Shown here piece after piece: positions 17,518-27,374 of a DNA stretch of 64,000 nucleotides. Every line of letters starts with the position of its first letter. The stretch's first letter is position 1. Both the position numbers and the translations under genes were made by a program. Location of the stretch: assembly GCF_032999765.1 (NCBI RefSeq), contig NZ_CP136051.1, forward strand, positions 6,528,501-6,592,500, given 5' to 3'. This DNA is from Imperialibacter roseus. Lineage in GTDB: Bacteria > Bacteroidota > Bacteroidia > Cytophagales > Cyclobacteriaceae. Under the pieces are notes generated by a model. It did no database searches. It was not told where the DNA came from and saw nothing but the letters and a program-made list of their open reading frames with translations.

Positions 17518-17943
17518 CTACTTCAGCTCCGCATTTCCAAAGTTCACACTGAAGTCTTCGCACCAAACAATGGCGTAGCTAAAGTCGTCCAACATTATGT
17601 CACTGGAGATTTCATAGGACTGCTTGCCGTTGGTTGATTTAAGTTTCCCAAGACTTACAAACTTTGACGCTTTTGTGTCAGAGCTTAAGTAAACGTACAA
17701 GTCTGGCCCGTTCTCAGTAGTAAATGGATCAAGCACCAGGGTTTTCGTGCCGCCGGTTTGGTATATAGTGGCCTTGCCAGTCACTTTGTGAGCAACATTC
17801 GTGAATTCACCTGCCTTCAAAACAGTTGTTGTAGGCGTTGGCACAAAATCATCTTCAACTGGGTCTGTTGGTGTCTCGCCCTCCTTTTCACAAGAAAAAA
17901 AGAGGCTTAGGCTGAGGAGAAGTATAAAATGGGTGCTTTTCAT
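17518..17943 (-). CDS. DM13 domain lipoprotein
   Basis: A lipoprotein signal (cleavage before Cys in LSLFFSCEKEG) and an acidic, proline-containing linker precede a DM13 domain. Its landmarks are GEFTNVAHKVTGKATIYQ, PDLYVYLSSD, and C-terminal YAIVWCEDFSVNFG with the conserved cysteine. DM13 domains are proposed redox or electron-transfer modules. The start is the ATG at 17943; the frame reaches a TTG 9 nt upstream. It converges with the TerC gene, leaving only 5 nt between them. Confidence 0.88.
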   Translation of the reverse strand: MKSTHFILLLSLSLFFSCEKEGETPTDPVEDDFVPTPTTTVLKAGEFTNVAHKVTGKATIYQTGGTKTLVLDPFTTENGPDLYVYLSSDTKASKFVSLGKLKSTNGKQSYEISSDIMLDDFSYAIVWCEDFSVNFGNAELK

Positions 17944-18019
17944 GTTAGCCAATTAACTCAGAAAGGTCAAACAATGTTGTCGGGGGAATGACATGTTACC
18001 TCAAAGTTCAGAAGAACGA

Positions 18020-19057
18020 TCACGGTAACTCCCCTCCCTCGTGGTCTCTTGTGCTAACTTTCTTCACTCTCCAGGCTTCTTGTTCAGCCTCAAGTTCCTT
18101 CTTTTGTCTCTCAGTTAGTTGAGTTTTGACCAACTCATACATATCAGGCTGGCCAGCATCTACCCAGCAGGTAAACCAAAAGTCGCCTACCATCTTTATC
18201 GAGGCTCTCATTCTGTTTTCCACTTGCGCCCCAAGCATTTGGTGAAAAGCCGCTGCGTATTCACGTGAGTAAGTTTGGGTCATGCTGCCTCCTCTTTCTT
18301 CAAAAGTGTATTTTTTGTCTTCGGCAAACTGAGCATTTAGTTGCTTCTCGAACCCCAGCACCGAATCGAGCGCCAGGTGGGCATTGGTGACCGCCTTCCA
18401 TGCCTCCATCTGGGGATTTTTTATGTATTCGGCCTTGCCAACAAAGAAATCGTAATCCTCAAAGAAGAGTTCTGGTAGCCTCGATTCCCAGAAGCCATGG
18501 ATGCCATATTGATTGGTGAGCTGGCCGTTATAGTTCTCCGTAGTGTGCAGAGGCACGTTGGCGTCGCCTATATAATGGCCTATGTCTGTAGCATAGCGAA
18601 GAATGCGATCAATGTCTTTTTCCCGGAAAGCCTTTGTAAGGAAGTTTTTCATGGTGGCAATATGCCAGGGAACGATACCGTATGCCTGGAGTGTATCTTC
18701 GGTATACTTTTCTACGGCCTCGTTCCAATACCTTGGCATCTTGTAAACGGCGCTGTCTCCATAGATGTCGATGTCTATATAGTGTCTGGCCGCTTCTTCA
18801 GGAATCGCATACCTGCGCCTGTCAGGGTTAACAGCATTTTCCTCCACATATTGAATATGGTATTTAAAGAAAACCCCTAATTCCGGAGGTAATGTGTAAA
18901 CGGCCAGGTGGTTTATTTTTTGGTGAGCAAAAAATCCCCATCGGCTGCTGCCCGGGTTCGAAAATGATATATTTGCGATTAGCGTCCCTAAAACGGCTAA
19001 TAGCGAAGTAGCTTTAAATGAAGCTGGGAATGTTGTCACTTTACTTTTGGGGCGCAT
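18020..19057 (-). CDS. Zinc-dependent phospholipase C/S1-P1 nuclease-like protein
   Basis: An N-terminal hydrophobic signal (about residues 14-33) is followed by SSRWGFFAHQKINHLA, the N-terminal Trp/His zinc-ligand region of this fold. Further ligand-like segments are EEAARHYIDIDIYGD, ATDIGHYIGDANVPLHTTENY and GIHGFWESRLPE. The family hydrolyses phosphodiester bonds of phospholipids or nucleic acids in the periplasm. The C-terminus is a charged helix (LTERQKKELEAEQEAW). No partner is evident nearby. Confidence 0.82.
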   Translation of the reverse strand: MRPKSKVTTFPASFKATSLLAVLGTLIANISFSNPGSSRWGFFAHQKINHLAVYTLPPELGVFFKYHIQYVEENAVNPDRRRYAIPEEAARHYIDIDIYGDSAVYKMPRYWNEAVEKYTEDTLQAYGIVPWHIATMKNFLTKAFREKDIDRILRYATDIGHYIGDANVPLHTTENYNGQLTNQYGIHGFWESRLPELFFEDYDFFVGKAEYIKNPQMEAWKAVTNAHLALDSVLGFEKQLNAQFAEDKKYTFEERGGSMTQTYSREYAAAFHQMLGAQVENRMRASIKMVGDFWFTCWVDAGQPDMYELVKTQLTERQKKELEAEQEAWRVKKVSTRDHEGGELP

Positions 19058-19100
19058 AGGCTATCAGTTGCTTCGCTGGAGATTATATTCCAGGAGGGTT

Positions 19101-19130
19101 TTGTAAATTCAAACAATACTTTTATCTTTG
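19101..19130 (+). promoter_or_regulatory. rpsT promoter (full consensus)
   Basis: TTG (19101-19103), 19 nt, TATCTTTG (19123-19130). This is the complete Bacteroidota housekeeping pattern and the best example in the window. Confidence 0.85.
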
Positions 19131-19173
19131 CGCTCTCTAAAAATGAACTGTTTACCGCAAGTACTAAAATAGT

Positions 19174-19428
19174 ATGGCTAATCATAAATCGTCGTTAAAA
19201 AGAATTCGTTCTACAGAAGCCAAAAGGTTGAGAAATCGTTATCAGCACAAAACGACTCGTACCTTTATCAAAAAGCTTGTAGGATCAACTGATAAAGCAG
19301 AAGCCACTGAGCTTTACAAAAAAGTTGCAGGCATGATTGACAAGCTTGCTAAGAGAAACATTATTCATAAAAATAATGCTTCTAACAAAAAATCAAAATT
19401 GGCTAAGCTGGTTAATGCGCTAGACTAA
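19174..19428 (+). CDS. rpsT: 30S ribosomal protein S20
   Basis: S20 is a small basic helical primary binder of 16S rRNA. The 84-aa sequence begins [20 protein letters not shown] and ends in a lysine-rich segment, as in other S20 proteins. It is a single-gene unit with its own consensus promoter and terminator. Confidence 0.97.
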   Translation: MANHKSSLKRIRSTEAKRLRNRYQHKTTRTFIKKLVGSTDKAEATELYKKVAGMIDKLAKRNIIHKNNASNKKSKLAKLVNALD

Positions 19429-19454
19429 ACACCAATTTACCCGAAGATTTAAGG

Positions 19455-19482
19455 AGCCTCTTCAATTTGAAGGGGCTTTTTG
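19455..19482 (+). terminator. Intrinsic terminator after rpsT
   Basis: AGCCTCTTC (19455-19463) pairs with GAAGGGGCT (19469-19477, one G-T pair), followed by a T-run. Confidence 0.85.
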
Positions 19483-19540
19483 TTTTTATTGCTGGTTGAT
19501 TTGTTGTTTTTGGTTACCTTAAGAAGCAAATCAATCAAGT

Positions 19541-20248
19541 ATGTCGGAAGGTGACTACATGCAACGGCTGTCGATAAAAAGCTGGTCAGAAGATGATCGG
19601 CCCAGGGAAAAACTCATGTCGAAAGGCAAGTCGGTTTTGTCTGATGCCGAACTGCTTGCCATTCTTATCAACTCGGGCACTAAAAGACACTCTGCTGTCG
19701 ACCTTGCCAAAATGATCCTCCAAAAGGCAAACAACGATCTGAATGCGTTGGGGAAATTTAGCATGGCAGACTTCACTACCTTTGAGGGCATTGGGGAGGC
19801 CAGGGCCATTACCATCATGAGCGCTCTTGAATTGGGTCGGCGGAGGAAGGAGCAAGCCACAGAAGCAAAACCCGTCATAATTACCAGTAAAGAGGCCTAC
19901 AATTTCATGCGGCCCTATTTACTTGACCTGGCCCATGAGGAATTTTGGATTATTTTTCTTGGCCGTGGGGGCAAGGTAATTTCTGTGCAACAAGTGAGTT
20001 TGGGAGGCATTAGTGGCACTGTTGCTGATCCCCGTGTTATTTATAAAAAGGCATTGGAACTGCCAGGCTGTACTGGGATTATTTTGACTCATAATCACCC
20101 TTCAGGAAACCCCAGGCCGAGCCAGGAGGATATCAGGCTCACCAAGTCGATGAAAGCTGCCGGAGAGTTGCTTCAGATACTTGTACTCGACCATTTGATT
20201 TTTTGTGATGAAGGATATTATAGTTTTGCAGACGAAGCAACATTATAG
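19541..20248 (+). CDS. radC: RadC family JAB/MPN-domain protein
   Basis: An N-terminal helix-hairpin-helix part (LSIKSWSEDDRPREKL, FEGIGEARAITI) is joined to a JAB1/MPN metalloprotease-like domain with HNHPSGNPRPSQEDI at about residue 183 and a later LDHLIF. Despite the name, a repair role is not proven. An in-frame ATG at 19559 is an alternative start. The next gene begins 5 nt after its stop. Confidence 0.93.
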   Translation: MSEGDYMQRLSIKSWSEDDRPREKLMSKGKSVLSDAELLAILINSGTKRHSAVDLAKMILQKANNDLNALGKFSMADFTTFEGIGEARAITIMSALELGRRRKEQATEAKPVIITSKEAYNFMRPYLLDLAHEEFWIIFLGRGGKVISVQQVSLGGISGTVADPRVIYKKALELPGCTGIILTHNHPSGNPRPSQEDIRLTKSMKAAGELLQILVLDHLIFCDEGYYSFADEATL

Positions 20249-20253
20249 GTAAG

Positions 20254-20856
20254 ATGAAAGGTTCGAAATTGATTATCAGTATTCTTGCAGTGGCGGTTGG
20301 TGTCGTTATTTTTTTAGCGAACTCCGGTGAAGAGTCACCTGAAGAGTACATAGCTTCCATTGAAAAGGAGCGCAAGGAGAAGAACGAATTTATGCGGAGT
20401 TCATCTGACTCGCCATTCAGAGGAAAAGAATTTACCGAGTTAAAATATTTTCCTGCTGATCCATCCTACAAAGTTATGGCTAATGTCAATCAACTGGAGG
20501 CGAAAGAGCTGGTAACCTTGGGCACCAGCGATGGAAAAACACAGCAGTATCAAAAATTTGCCTTCGTTGAATTTGAGATCCAAGGTCAGAGGAAGAAGTT
20601 GACTTTGTTGAGGCAGGCCGGGCCAGGCATGCAAAATGTCACTTTCCTGGCGTTTGCTGACGCCACCAGTGGGGAATCAACGTATGGCGGAGGCCGCTAC
20701 CTCGACGTGTCAGTAAAAAATGCCAGGCAAATTGTGCTGGATTTCAATTTGGCCTACAACCCCTACTGTGAGTACAACAGCAGTTATTCATGCCCCCTTC
20801 CTTTGAAAGAGAATGTTTTGGACATCGCTATCGAGGCAGGCGAAAAAAACTACTAG
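20254..20856 (+). CDS. DUF1684 domain protein with N-terminal membrane anchor
   Basis: Residues 5-22 form a single hydrophobic helix or uncleaved signal. The rest matches DUF1684: FRGKEFTELKYFPADPSYKV, FVEFEIQGQRKKLTLL, STYGGGRYLDV and the diagnostic LDFNLAYNPYCEYNSSYSCPLP, cut here by description rather than function. The family role is unknown. Probably co-transcribed with radC. Confidence 0.88.
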   Translation: MKGSKLIISILAVAVGVVIFLANSGEESPEEYIASIEKERKEKNEFMRSSSDSPFRGKEFTELKYFPADPSYKVMANVNQLEAKELVTLGTSDGKTQQYQKFAFVEFEIQGQRKKLTLLRQAGPGMQNVTFLAFADATSGESTYGGGRYLDVSVKNARQIVLDFNLAYNPYCEYNSSYSCPLPLKENVLDIAIEAGEKNY

Positions 20857-20941
20857 CTCGCCTACTACTTGACGCTATTTGGTTAATTTTACCCCTTCGT
20901 TTTTTTGAAACGAATTAAATAAGGAAGAAGAGAAGCAAGGA

Positions 20942-23359
20942 ATGAAGATTTCATATAATTGGCTGAAGGAATATATTGATCTGACAGAGAAGCCCGAGGA
21001 GGTGTCAAAAGTACTTACCGGGCTAGGGTTGGAAGTGGAAGGACTCGAATTTCACGAGGAGATTCCCGGAAGCATGGAGGGCCTGGTGCTGGGCGAAGTG
21101 GTGGCATGCGAACCCCACCCGAATGCAGATAAGCTGAAGCTGACAAAAGTTGATGTTGGTGGGCCCGAACTGTTGGGTATTGTTTGCGGTGCTCCCAATG
21201 TGGCAAAAGGGCAGCGTGTAGTGGTGGCTACCAATGGCACCACGATACACCCTAAGGCAGGTGAGCCTTTCCAAATCAAGAGAGCAAAAATAAGAGGCGA
21301 AGAGTCGAACGGGATGATCTGCGCTGAGGACGAAATAGGCCTGAGCAGCGACCATGGTGGCGTAATTGTGCTGGATACGCAGTTACCCAATGGCACGCCA
21401 GCGGCAGATTATTTTAAGCCAACCACAGACTATGTATTCGAAATTGGCCTAACACCCAACAGGGCCGATGCCACCTCGCACTACGGCACAGCCAGAGACC
21501 TGGCAGCCTTTTACGGAAGGCCTTTGAAGTTCCCTCCTATTGATACTTTTAAAACAGATGACAAGTCTCTTAAAATAGACGTTTCTGTTGAAAACGCTGA
21601 GGCGTGTCCAAGGTATGCAGGCGTTACATTGACGGGCCTGAAAGTTGGGCCTTCGCCGTCATGGCTCAAAGCTCGCCTGGAGGCGATAGGACTCACTCCC
21701 ATCAACAACATCGTTGACGTAACCAATTATATCTGCCACGGCGTGGGTCAGCCGCTACATGCTTTCGACGCTGCGAAAATCAAGGGAGGAAAGGTGGTTG
21801 TCAAGACGCTTCCCGAAGGCACTAAGTTTACCACATTGGATGAGAAAGAGAGGAAGCTTTCGGCCAATGACCTGATGATTTGCGATGCCGAAGAAGGTAT
21901 GTGTATAGCAGGCGTTTTCGGCGGCACACACTCGGGCGTATCCGACACCACGACAAGTATCTTTCTCGAGTCTGCCTACTTCTCTCCTGACTACGTGAGA
22001 CGCACTGCCATCTTGCATGGTCTGAAAACTGATGCTTCTTTCAGATTTGAACGAGGCATTGACCCAAATGGGGCCGTAAATGCTTTGAAACATGCTGCAC
22101 TCCTTATAAAAGAAGTGGCTGGAGGAAGTATTAGCTCTGAGGTAGTTGATATCTACCCGCAGCCCATTGCCGACTTCAGGTTCAAAGTTCGCTTTGCCAG
22201 GGTCAATATGCTGATGGGGAAAGATATCGGCAGAGAGGCTATTCTGAAAATTTTGAAAAATCTGCACATTGGTGTTGAGGATTTAACGGCTCATGATTTC
22301 ACCGCTGTTGTGCCTCCCTACAGGGTGGATGTGCAGCGTGAAATAGACATAGTAGAGGAGGTTTTGAGGGTGTATGGCATCGATAATATTGAGTTATCGG
22401 CGACTATTGGTGCCAAAACTTTGTCGGAATTCCCGACGGTGGACGACAATAAGCTTCAGCTTAAAATTTCGGAGTTCCTGGCGGCAAGATCCTTCTACGA
22501 AATCATCACCAACTCTCTGACCAATGCTGAATATGGTGCCAAATCAGGATTGTACGAGGAAGAGCAGAATGTCGTTATCCTTAACAAGTTGAGTGAAGAG
22601 CTTGGCGTGATGCGTCAGTCAATGCTTTTCAGTGGACTGGAAGTGGTGGCTTACAACAACAACCACCGCCAACCGAACCTGAAGTTTTTTGAGTTTGGCA
22701 AGACGTATCATAAGAAGGACAGTGGAAAGTACCGGGAGCAAAACAGGCTGGCATTGTTTGTTACAGGCGCCTCTCATGAGGAATCCTGGAGACAGCCAAC
22801 CAAAGCGATAGAATTCTACGATTTGTCCGCTGCTTTGCAGCAAATTTTGAATAAATTGAACATCTCAGGATACGAGACTCAACCTACCTCAGACAAGACA
22901 TTTGAGTCGGGCCTTGATTTTTCGTTGAATGGAAAAATGTTTGCAAGCATTGGGCAGGTAAACAAAAAGGTGCTGAAGCTGGCGGAGGTGCGACAGCCGG
23001 TCTTTTATGCTGACATCGACTGGAAGCAACTGCTGAAGTGGTACAAAGGCACAATCGACTATGCTGAAGTGCCGAAGTTTCCAGAAGTGCGCCGTGACTT
23101 GTCGTTAGTGCTGGACAAGTCAGTGAGTTTCTCGCAGGTTGAGAAAGTGGCCAGGCAAGCGGAACGTAGACTGATCAAGGGGCTGAATGTTTTCAGCGTT
23201 TATGAAGGAGACAAGCTGGAAGCTGGTAAGAAGTCGTATGCCATCAGTTTCACTCTTCAGGATGAGAAGGAGACCCTGAAGGACAAGCAAATTGACAAAA
23301 CAATGAATGCGTTGATAGCTGCTTTTGCAAGTCAGCTTGGGGCTATAATAAGGAAGTGA
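20942..23359 (+). CDS. pheT: Phenylalanine-tRNA ligase beta subunit
   Basis: The 805-aa length and domain order are standard: N-terminal tRNA-binding OB fold (about 40-150, HPNADKLKLTKVDVG), B3/B4 editing module (about 200-375, TPINNIVDVTNY), B5 (about 400-475), catalytic-like core (about 480-690) and C-terminal FDX-ACB domain (about 712-804, FPEVRRDLSLVLDKSVSF). The alpha subunit gene is not in the window. Its stop overlaps the possible GTG start of the next gene, so the operon continues. Confidence 0.97.
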   Translation: MKISYNWLKEYIDLTEKPEEVSKVLTGLGLEVEGLEFHEEIPGSMEGLVLGEVVACEPHPNADKLKLTKVDVGGPELLGIVCGAPNVAKGQRVVVATNGTTIHPKAGEPFQIKRAKIRGEESNGMICAEDEIGLSSDHGGVIVLDTQLPNGTPAADYFKPTTDYVFEIGLTPNRADATSHYGTARDLAAFYGRPLKFPPIDTFKTDDKSLKIDVSVENAEACPRYAGVTLTGLKVGPSPSWLKARLEAIGLTPINNIVDVTNYICHGVGQPLHAFDAAKIKGGKVVVKTLPEGTKFTTLDEKERKLSANDLMICDAEEGMCIAGVFGGTHSGVSDTTTSIFLESAYFSPDYVRRTAILHGLKTDASFRFERGIDPNGAVNALKHAALLIKEVAGGSISSEVVDIYPQPIADFRFKVRFARVNMLMGKDIGREAILKILKNLHIGVEDLTAHDFTAVVPPYRVDVQREIDIVEEVLRVYGIDNIELSATIGAKTLSEFPTVDDNKLQLKISEFLAARSFYEIITNSLTNAEYGAKSGLYEEEQNVVILNKLSEELGVMRQSMLFSGLEVVAYNNNHRQPNLKFFEFGKTYHKKDSGKYREQNRLALFVTGASHEESWRQPTKAIEFYDLSAALQQILNKLNISGYETQPTSDKTFESGLDFSLNGKMFASIGQVNKKVLKLAEVRQPVFYADIDWKQLLKWYKGTIDYAEVPKFPEVRRDLSLVLDKSVSFSQVEKVARQAERRLIKGLNVFSVYEGDKLEAGKKSYAISFTLQDEKETLKDKQIDKTMNALIAAFASQLGAIIRK

Positions 23360-23364
23360 TTACT

Positions 23365-23661
23365 ATGAACTCAAACCAACTCAACTCGGAATTAAACTCA
23401 TTGGAAAGAAAGATTTCCCTTCTTTTAAATGAATATAAAAACCTGAAAAAGGAGTTAGATCATACCAAAACGGAGAATGAAGAGCTCCGTAGTGTTTTGA
23501 GTTCGAAGGAACATCAGATAAGCGACTTCCAAAATAAATTTAAAATTAGTAAGATTGCTGATAGTTTGGCATTGAGCGGAGACGACTCGACAGAACTCAA
23601 ACAAGTATTAAATGAATATATTAAGGAGATAGATAGGTGCATTGCTCATTTGAGTCAATAA
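23365..23661 (+). CDS. Small coiled-coil protein, pheT-zapA operon
   Basis: About 98 aa starting at the ATG at 23365; a GTG at 23356 overlapping the pheT stop is possible. The first 70 residues form a heptad-rich coiled coil (LNSLERKISLLLNEYKNLKK), and the rest is a short helix ending YIKEIDRCIAHLSQ. Bacteroidota genomes often carry such a gene between pheT and zapA. By position and shape it may be a ZapB-like partner of ZapA, but that is inference. Confidence 0.8.
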   Translation: MNSNQLNSELNSLERKISLLLNEYKNLKKELDHTKTENEELRSVLSSKEHQISDFQNKFKISKIADSLALSGDDSTELKQVLNEYIKEIDRCIAHLSQ

Positions 23662-23677
23662 CCTGTAAGGATAAGTG

Positions 23678-23965
23678 ATGGGGGAACAGCTTTCGATACG
23701 GATAAAAATAGGCAACAGAGAATACCCAATGAAGGTATCGGCTCATGAAGAGGGCATGGTACGTCAGGCAGGCAAGCAATTGAATGAAAGGATGAAGTCG
23801 TACAAGGAACAATTTGGCATCGACGATCCACAAGACTTGCTGGCAATGGTGTCCTTCGACTTGCTTATTGAAAAACTGAAAGTCGACGAGACTGTTGTAG
23901 ACAATGATCAGGTAACACTAGAAAAAATTACTCACCTAAATCATCTGATCACCCAGGCCTTATAA
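23678..23965 (+). CDS. zapA: Cell division protein ZapA
   Basis: A 95-aa ZapA-family protein that bundles FtsZ filaments. The N-terminal beta-strand part (LSIRIKIGNREYPMKVSAHEE) is followed by the long helix with QLNERMKSYKEQFG and DLLAMVSFDLL. It follows the coiled-coil gene by 16 nt and precedes rny. The 86 nt before rny is too short for a 6S RNA, which neighbours zapA in some other bacteria. Confidence 0.9.
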   Translation: MGEQLSIRIKIGNREYPMKVSAHEEGMVRQAGKQLNERMKSYKEQFGIDDPQDLLAMVSFDLLIEKLKVDETVVDNDQVTLEKITHLNHLITQAL

Positions 23966-24051
23966 ACCTGCATATCATTTTTTACCCTGTGCTTCTGTAG
24001 CAATTTCTGCTGGTGCTAACTAGTAATAGTATACACCTTATATTAAATGTT

Positions 24052-25617
24052 ATGGACACAACCGTATATATCATCCTATTTGCCTTTGTTGGGATTGTGG
24101 CGGGCTTTCTCGCAGGGAGAATGGCCCTTAAGAAATCCTATGCATCTAAGGAGTCGGACATTGAAGAAAAGAGTAAGCTGCTGGTAAAAGAAGCTGAAAT
24201 TGAGGCTGAGAACATCAAGAAGAATAAGATTCTTGAAGCCAAAGAAAGATTCCTGAAGCTTAGAGAAGAATTCGAGGAGGAGTCGAATAGGAAAAAGGCC
24301 ATCATCATCTCCAACGAAAACAAGATCAAGCAAAGAGAGCAGGCGCTATCGAAGCAGTTTGAGCAGAACAAGAGAACCGAGGCTGAGCTAGACTCTGCCA
24401 AGGAGAACCTGAATGCTCAAATGGAGATATTGAAAAAGAGGAAGGAAGAGCTGGACAAAATCAGGCAGCAGCAAGTAGAGATCCTCGAAAAAATTTCAAG
24501 CCTCACAGCCGACGAAGCAAGAGAGCAGCTGGTGGAAACGCTGAAAGACGAAGCTCGTTCCAAGGCATCGTCTCACATCAAAGAGATTATTGAAGAATCG
24601 AAGCTGACTGCTACCAAGGAAGCGAAGAAGATCGTTCTCCAGACAATCCAGCGAACTGCTACAGAGCATGCCATAGAAAACTGTGTTTCCATTTTCAACA
24701 TTGAAAGTGACGACATCAAAGGCAAGATCATTGGGCGTGAAGGTAGAAACATCCGGGCATTGGAAGCGGCTACAGGAGTGGAGATCATAGTTGACGACAC
24801 ACCAGAAGCCATCATCATCTCAGGTTTTGATCCGGTACGCCGTGAGGTAGCCAGATTGTCTTTGCACCGCCTGGTGCAGGATGGCAGGATTCACCCGGCC
24901 CGTATTGAAGAGATCGTGGCCAAAACTGCCAAGAACATCGATGATGAAATAGTCGAAATTGGTGAGAAGACTGTGATTGAGTTGGGTATTCACGGGGTGC
25001 ACCCTGAATTGATCAAAATGGTTGGCCGGATGAGGTTCCGTTCGTCTTACGGGCAAAACCTGCTTCAGCATTCCAGAGAGGTAGCGAAGCTTTGCGCCAC
25101 GCTGGCTGCTGAGCTTGGGCTGAATGCCAAGATGGCCAAAAGAGCCGGGCTTCTACATGATATTGGCAAGGTGTGGCCCGAAGAGCCAGAGCAGCCACAT
25201 GCGATCCTGGGCATGGAGCTGGCCAAGAAATACAAGGAGCATCCTGATGTTTGCAACGCCATTGGCGCTCACCACGATGAAGTGGAAATGACAGCGATGA
25301 TTTCACCTATCATTCAGGCATGTGACGCTATTTCAGGCTCACGGCCAGGCGCCCGCCGTGAGGTGATGGAGTCGTACATCCGCCGATTGAAGGAGCTGGA
25401 AGCTTTAGCGCTGGAGTTTGATGGCGTCAATAAATGCTACGCTATTCAGGCTGGCCGTGAGCTCAGGGTGATTGTAGACGCTGATTCCGTGTCTGACCAA
25501 AGAGCTGGCGACATGTCGTTTGAGATTAGCCAGAAGATCGAGAGAGATATGCAGTACCCGGGGCAGATAAAGGTGACTGTTATTCGTGAGATGAGATCGA
25601 TCGCTTACGCAAAGTAG
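24052..25617 (+). CDS. rny: Ribonuclease Y
   Basis: RNase Y starts mRNA decay at the membrane. The 521-aa protein has an N-terminal membrane helix ([17 protein letters not shown]), a long charged coiled coil (to about 200), a KH domain ([15 protein letters not shown]) and an HD domain ([13 protein letters not shown]). I chose the ATG at 24052 (MDTTVYII), because the frame upstream is not protein-like. Confidence 0.96.
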   Translation: MDTTVYIILFAFVGIVAGFLAGRMALKKSYASKESDIEEKSKLLVKEAEIEAENIKKNKILEAKERFLKLREEFEEESNRKKAIIISNENKIKQREQALSKQFEQNKRTEAELDSAKENLNAQMEILKKRKEELDKIRQQQVEILEKISSLTADEAREQLVETLKDEARSKASSHIKEIIEESKLTATKEAKKIVLQTIQRTATEHAIENCVSIFNIESDDIKGKIIGREGRNIRALEAATGVEIIVDDTPEAIIISGFDPVRREVARLSLHRLVQDGRIHPARIEEIVAKTAKNIDDEIVEIGEKTVIELGIHGVHPELIKMVGRMRFRSSYGQNLLQHSREVAKLCATLAAELGLNAKMAKRAGLLHDIGKVWPEEPEQPHAILGMELAKKYKEHPDVCNAIGAHHDEVEMTAMISPIIQACDAISGSRPGARREVMESYIRRLKELEALALEFDGVNKCYAIQAGRELRVIVDADSVSDQRAGDMSFEISQKIERDMQYPGQIKVTVIREMRSIAYAK

Positions 25618-25637
25618 ACCGGGAGTCTGTAAAAAGT

Positions 25638-25686
25638 AAGCCTTTAGTTTTAAGCCCGTTGAGGGTCGAAAAACTAAAGGCTTTTT
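25638..25686. terminator. Bidirectional terminator between rny and recA
   Basis: A 14-bp perfect stem (AAGCCTTTAGTTTT at 25638-25651, AAAACTAAAGGCTT at 25670-25683) is followed by TTT on the plus strand and a T-rich stretch on the minus strand. Confidence 0.88.
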
Positions 25687-25692
25687 GTTTGT

Positions 25693-26724
25693 TTATTCTT
25701 TTTCTGCCACTGCAGGAGCCGGTGCAGCAACGCCCGCAATTTTTTCTTTGATTTTCTTTTCTATTTCTTCCATCAGTTCAGGGTTGTCAAGCAGCAATTC
25801 CTTTACTGAATCCCTTCCCTGACCCAGCTTGGTTTCCTGATACGAGAACCAAGAGCCTGACTTTTTCACAATGTCCAGGTCAACCCCAATGTCGATAATC
25901 TCGCCTACTTTGGAGATGCCTTTACCATACATGATATCGAACTCCACGATTTTGAATGGAGGTGCCACTTTGTTCTTTACCACTTTCACCCGGGTGCGGT
26001 TACCAGTCACGTTGTCAGCGCCCTCTTTGATTTGACCCACACGGCGAATGTCAAGCCTAACCGAAGCATAAAACTTCAGCGCATTACCACCAGTGGTCGT
26101 TTCAGGATTTCCGAACATCACGCCTATTTTCTCTCTCAACTGGTTAATGAATATGCAGGAACAGCCAGTCTTATTAATAGTACCAGTCAGCTTTCTCAAA
26201 GCCTGCGACATCAACCTGGCTTGCAAACCCATTTTGCTATCACCCATTTCTCCCTCAAGTTCTCCTTTTGGCACAAGGGCAGCTACGGAGTCAATCACGA
26301 TGATGTCAATAGCGCCTGAACGGATCAGGTGTTCTGTAATTTCAAGCGCCTGCTCTCCATTGTCGGGTTGAGAAATGAGCAGGTTCTCGGTGTCAATGCC
26401 GAGCTTTTCTGCATAGGATTTGTCAAAGGCATGTTCCGCATCAATGAAAGCAGCAAGACCTCCCTTTTTTTGAGCCTCCGCAATGCAGTGCATTGAAAGG
26501 GTGGTTTTACCTGATGATTCCGGTCCGTAAATTTCAATTACCCGGCCTCTTGGAATTCCACCAACACCAAGAGCGATATCAAGCCCCAAAGAGCCTGTAG
26601 AAATGGCTGGCACGTCAACTACCCGCTCATCACTCAGCTTCATGATGGTGCCTTTGCCGTAAGTTTTTTCAAGTTTGTCGATGGTCAGCGCCAGCGCCTT
26701 CAGTTTTTCAGTTTTATCGCTCAT
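25693..26724 (-). CDS. recA: Recombinase RecA
   Basis: RecA forms filaments on single-stranded DNA for strand exchange and SOS activation. Walker [10 protein letters not shown] lies at residues 67-75, followed by [20 protein letters not shown] and the L2-loop region [20 protein letters not shown]. The 343-aa length is normal. No LexA-like site was recognised upstream. Confidence 0.98.
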   Translation of the reverse strand: MSDKTEKLKALALTIDKLEKTYGKGTIMKLSDERVVDVPAISTGSLGLDIALGVGGIPRGRVIEIYGPESSGKTTLSMHCIAEAQKKGGLAAFIDAEHAFDKSYAEKLGIDTENLLISQPDNGEQALEITEHLIRSGAIDIIVIDSVAALVPKGELEGEMGDSKMGLQARLMSQALRKLTGTINKTGCSCIFINQLREKIGVMFGNPETTTGGNALKFYASVRLDIRRVGQIKEGADNVTGNRTRVKVVKNKVAPPFKIVEFDIMYGKGISKVGEIIDIGVDLDIVKKSGSWFSYQETKLGQGRDSVKELLLDNPELMEEIEKKIKEKIAGVAAPAPAVAEKE

Positions 26725-26830
26725 GATATGTGATTAAAATATTGAGTATTGGGGCTGTGAATTTACTAGGATTCGCCTCAAATACCAACGCTATCACGGG
26801 CAGATTTACCCTGTCACACAACAATAGCCT

Positions 26831-27247
26831 TCAGCTATTCTCTTCCGCCTTTTGACTGACTTCCATCTCAGCGGCTGTGGGTGTTTCCCAGAAAGTGAGG
26901 AAGATATAGATACAAAATGCAGTGCCCAGCGGAAAATTGAAGAAGTAGAAAACCGCAGGTGCCATCGACGCTTTTTGTGCCCATTTTTGGTTGGCCAGTA
27001 TGCCGGCAGCCAGGATAAACTCGATAATGGCCAGCCCAACATAGAAAAACGGGAAGGCATACATAAGGGCAGCGGGATGTCTGAAAGTAAGCCCACCTAT
27101 ATGGATGTCACTAAATATTTCCCAGCTGTCGAAAAAATAGACAGCATTGTACATAAAAGCTGAGAACACAAGGTGCAGAAGTGATACGACAATCAGAATT
27201 TTTCCGATGATCTTATTGTGCCTTTGAAATTGTTCAGGAGACTTCAT
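26831..27247 (-). CDS. Small membrane protein (138 aa), possibly DUF6463-like
   Basis: The sequence shows three hydrophobic helices at about 12-32 (IIGKILIVVSLLHLVFSAF), 58-85 and 97-121, with a short acidic C-terminus. The first-helix pattern G-x-x-L-x9-H and the amphipathic segment before helix 2 resemble DUF6463-type proteins, but the assignment is uncertain. It is probably separate from recA and diverges from the aminopeptidase gene. Confidence 0.72.
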   Translation of the reverse strand: MKSPEQFQRHNKIIGKILIVVSLLHLVFSAFMYNAVYFFDSWEIFSDIHIGGLTFRHPAALMYAFPFFYVGLAIIEFILAAGILANQKWAQKASMAPAVFYFFNFPLGTAFCIYIFLTFWETPTAAEMEVSQKAEENS

Positions 27248-27374
27248 ATAGACAAGGTAATGATTAGTACTATGTTTTACAAGGTATTATACGCTCGGCG
27301 CTCTAAATGGTTCGGCGATTTGCTTCCTGTACAATATTTTTCGTCGTTAGGTGTTGAAGAGCTAAATTGGAATC

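Noticed and set aside
23966-24051. 6S RNA between zapA and rny
   Set aside because: 6S RNA lies next to zapA in some bacteria, but only 86 nt are available and no long hairpin is seen.
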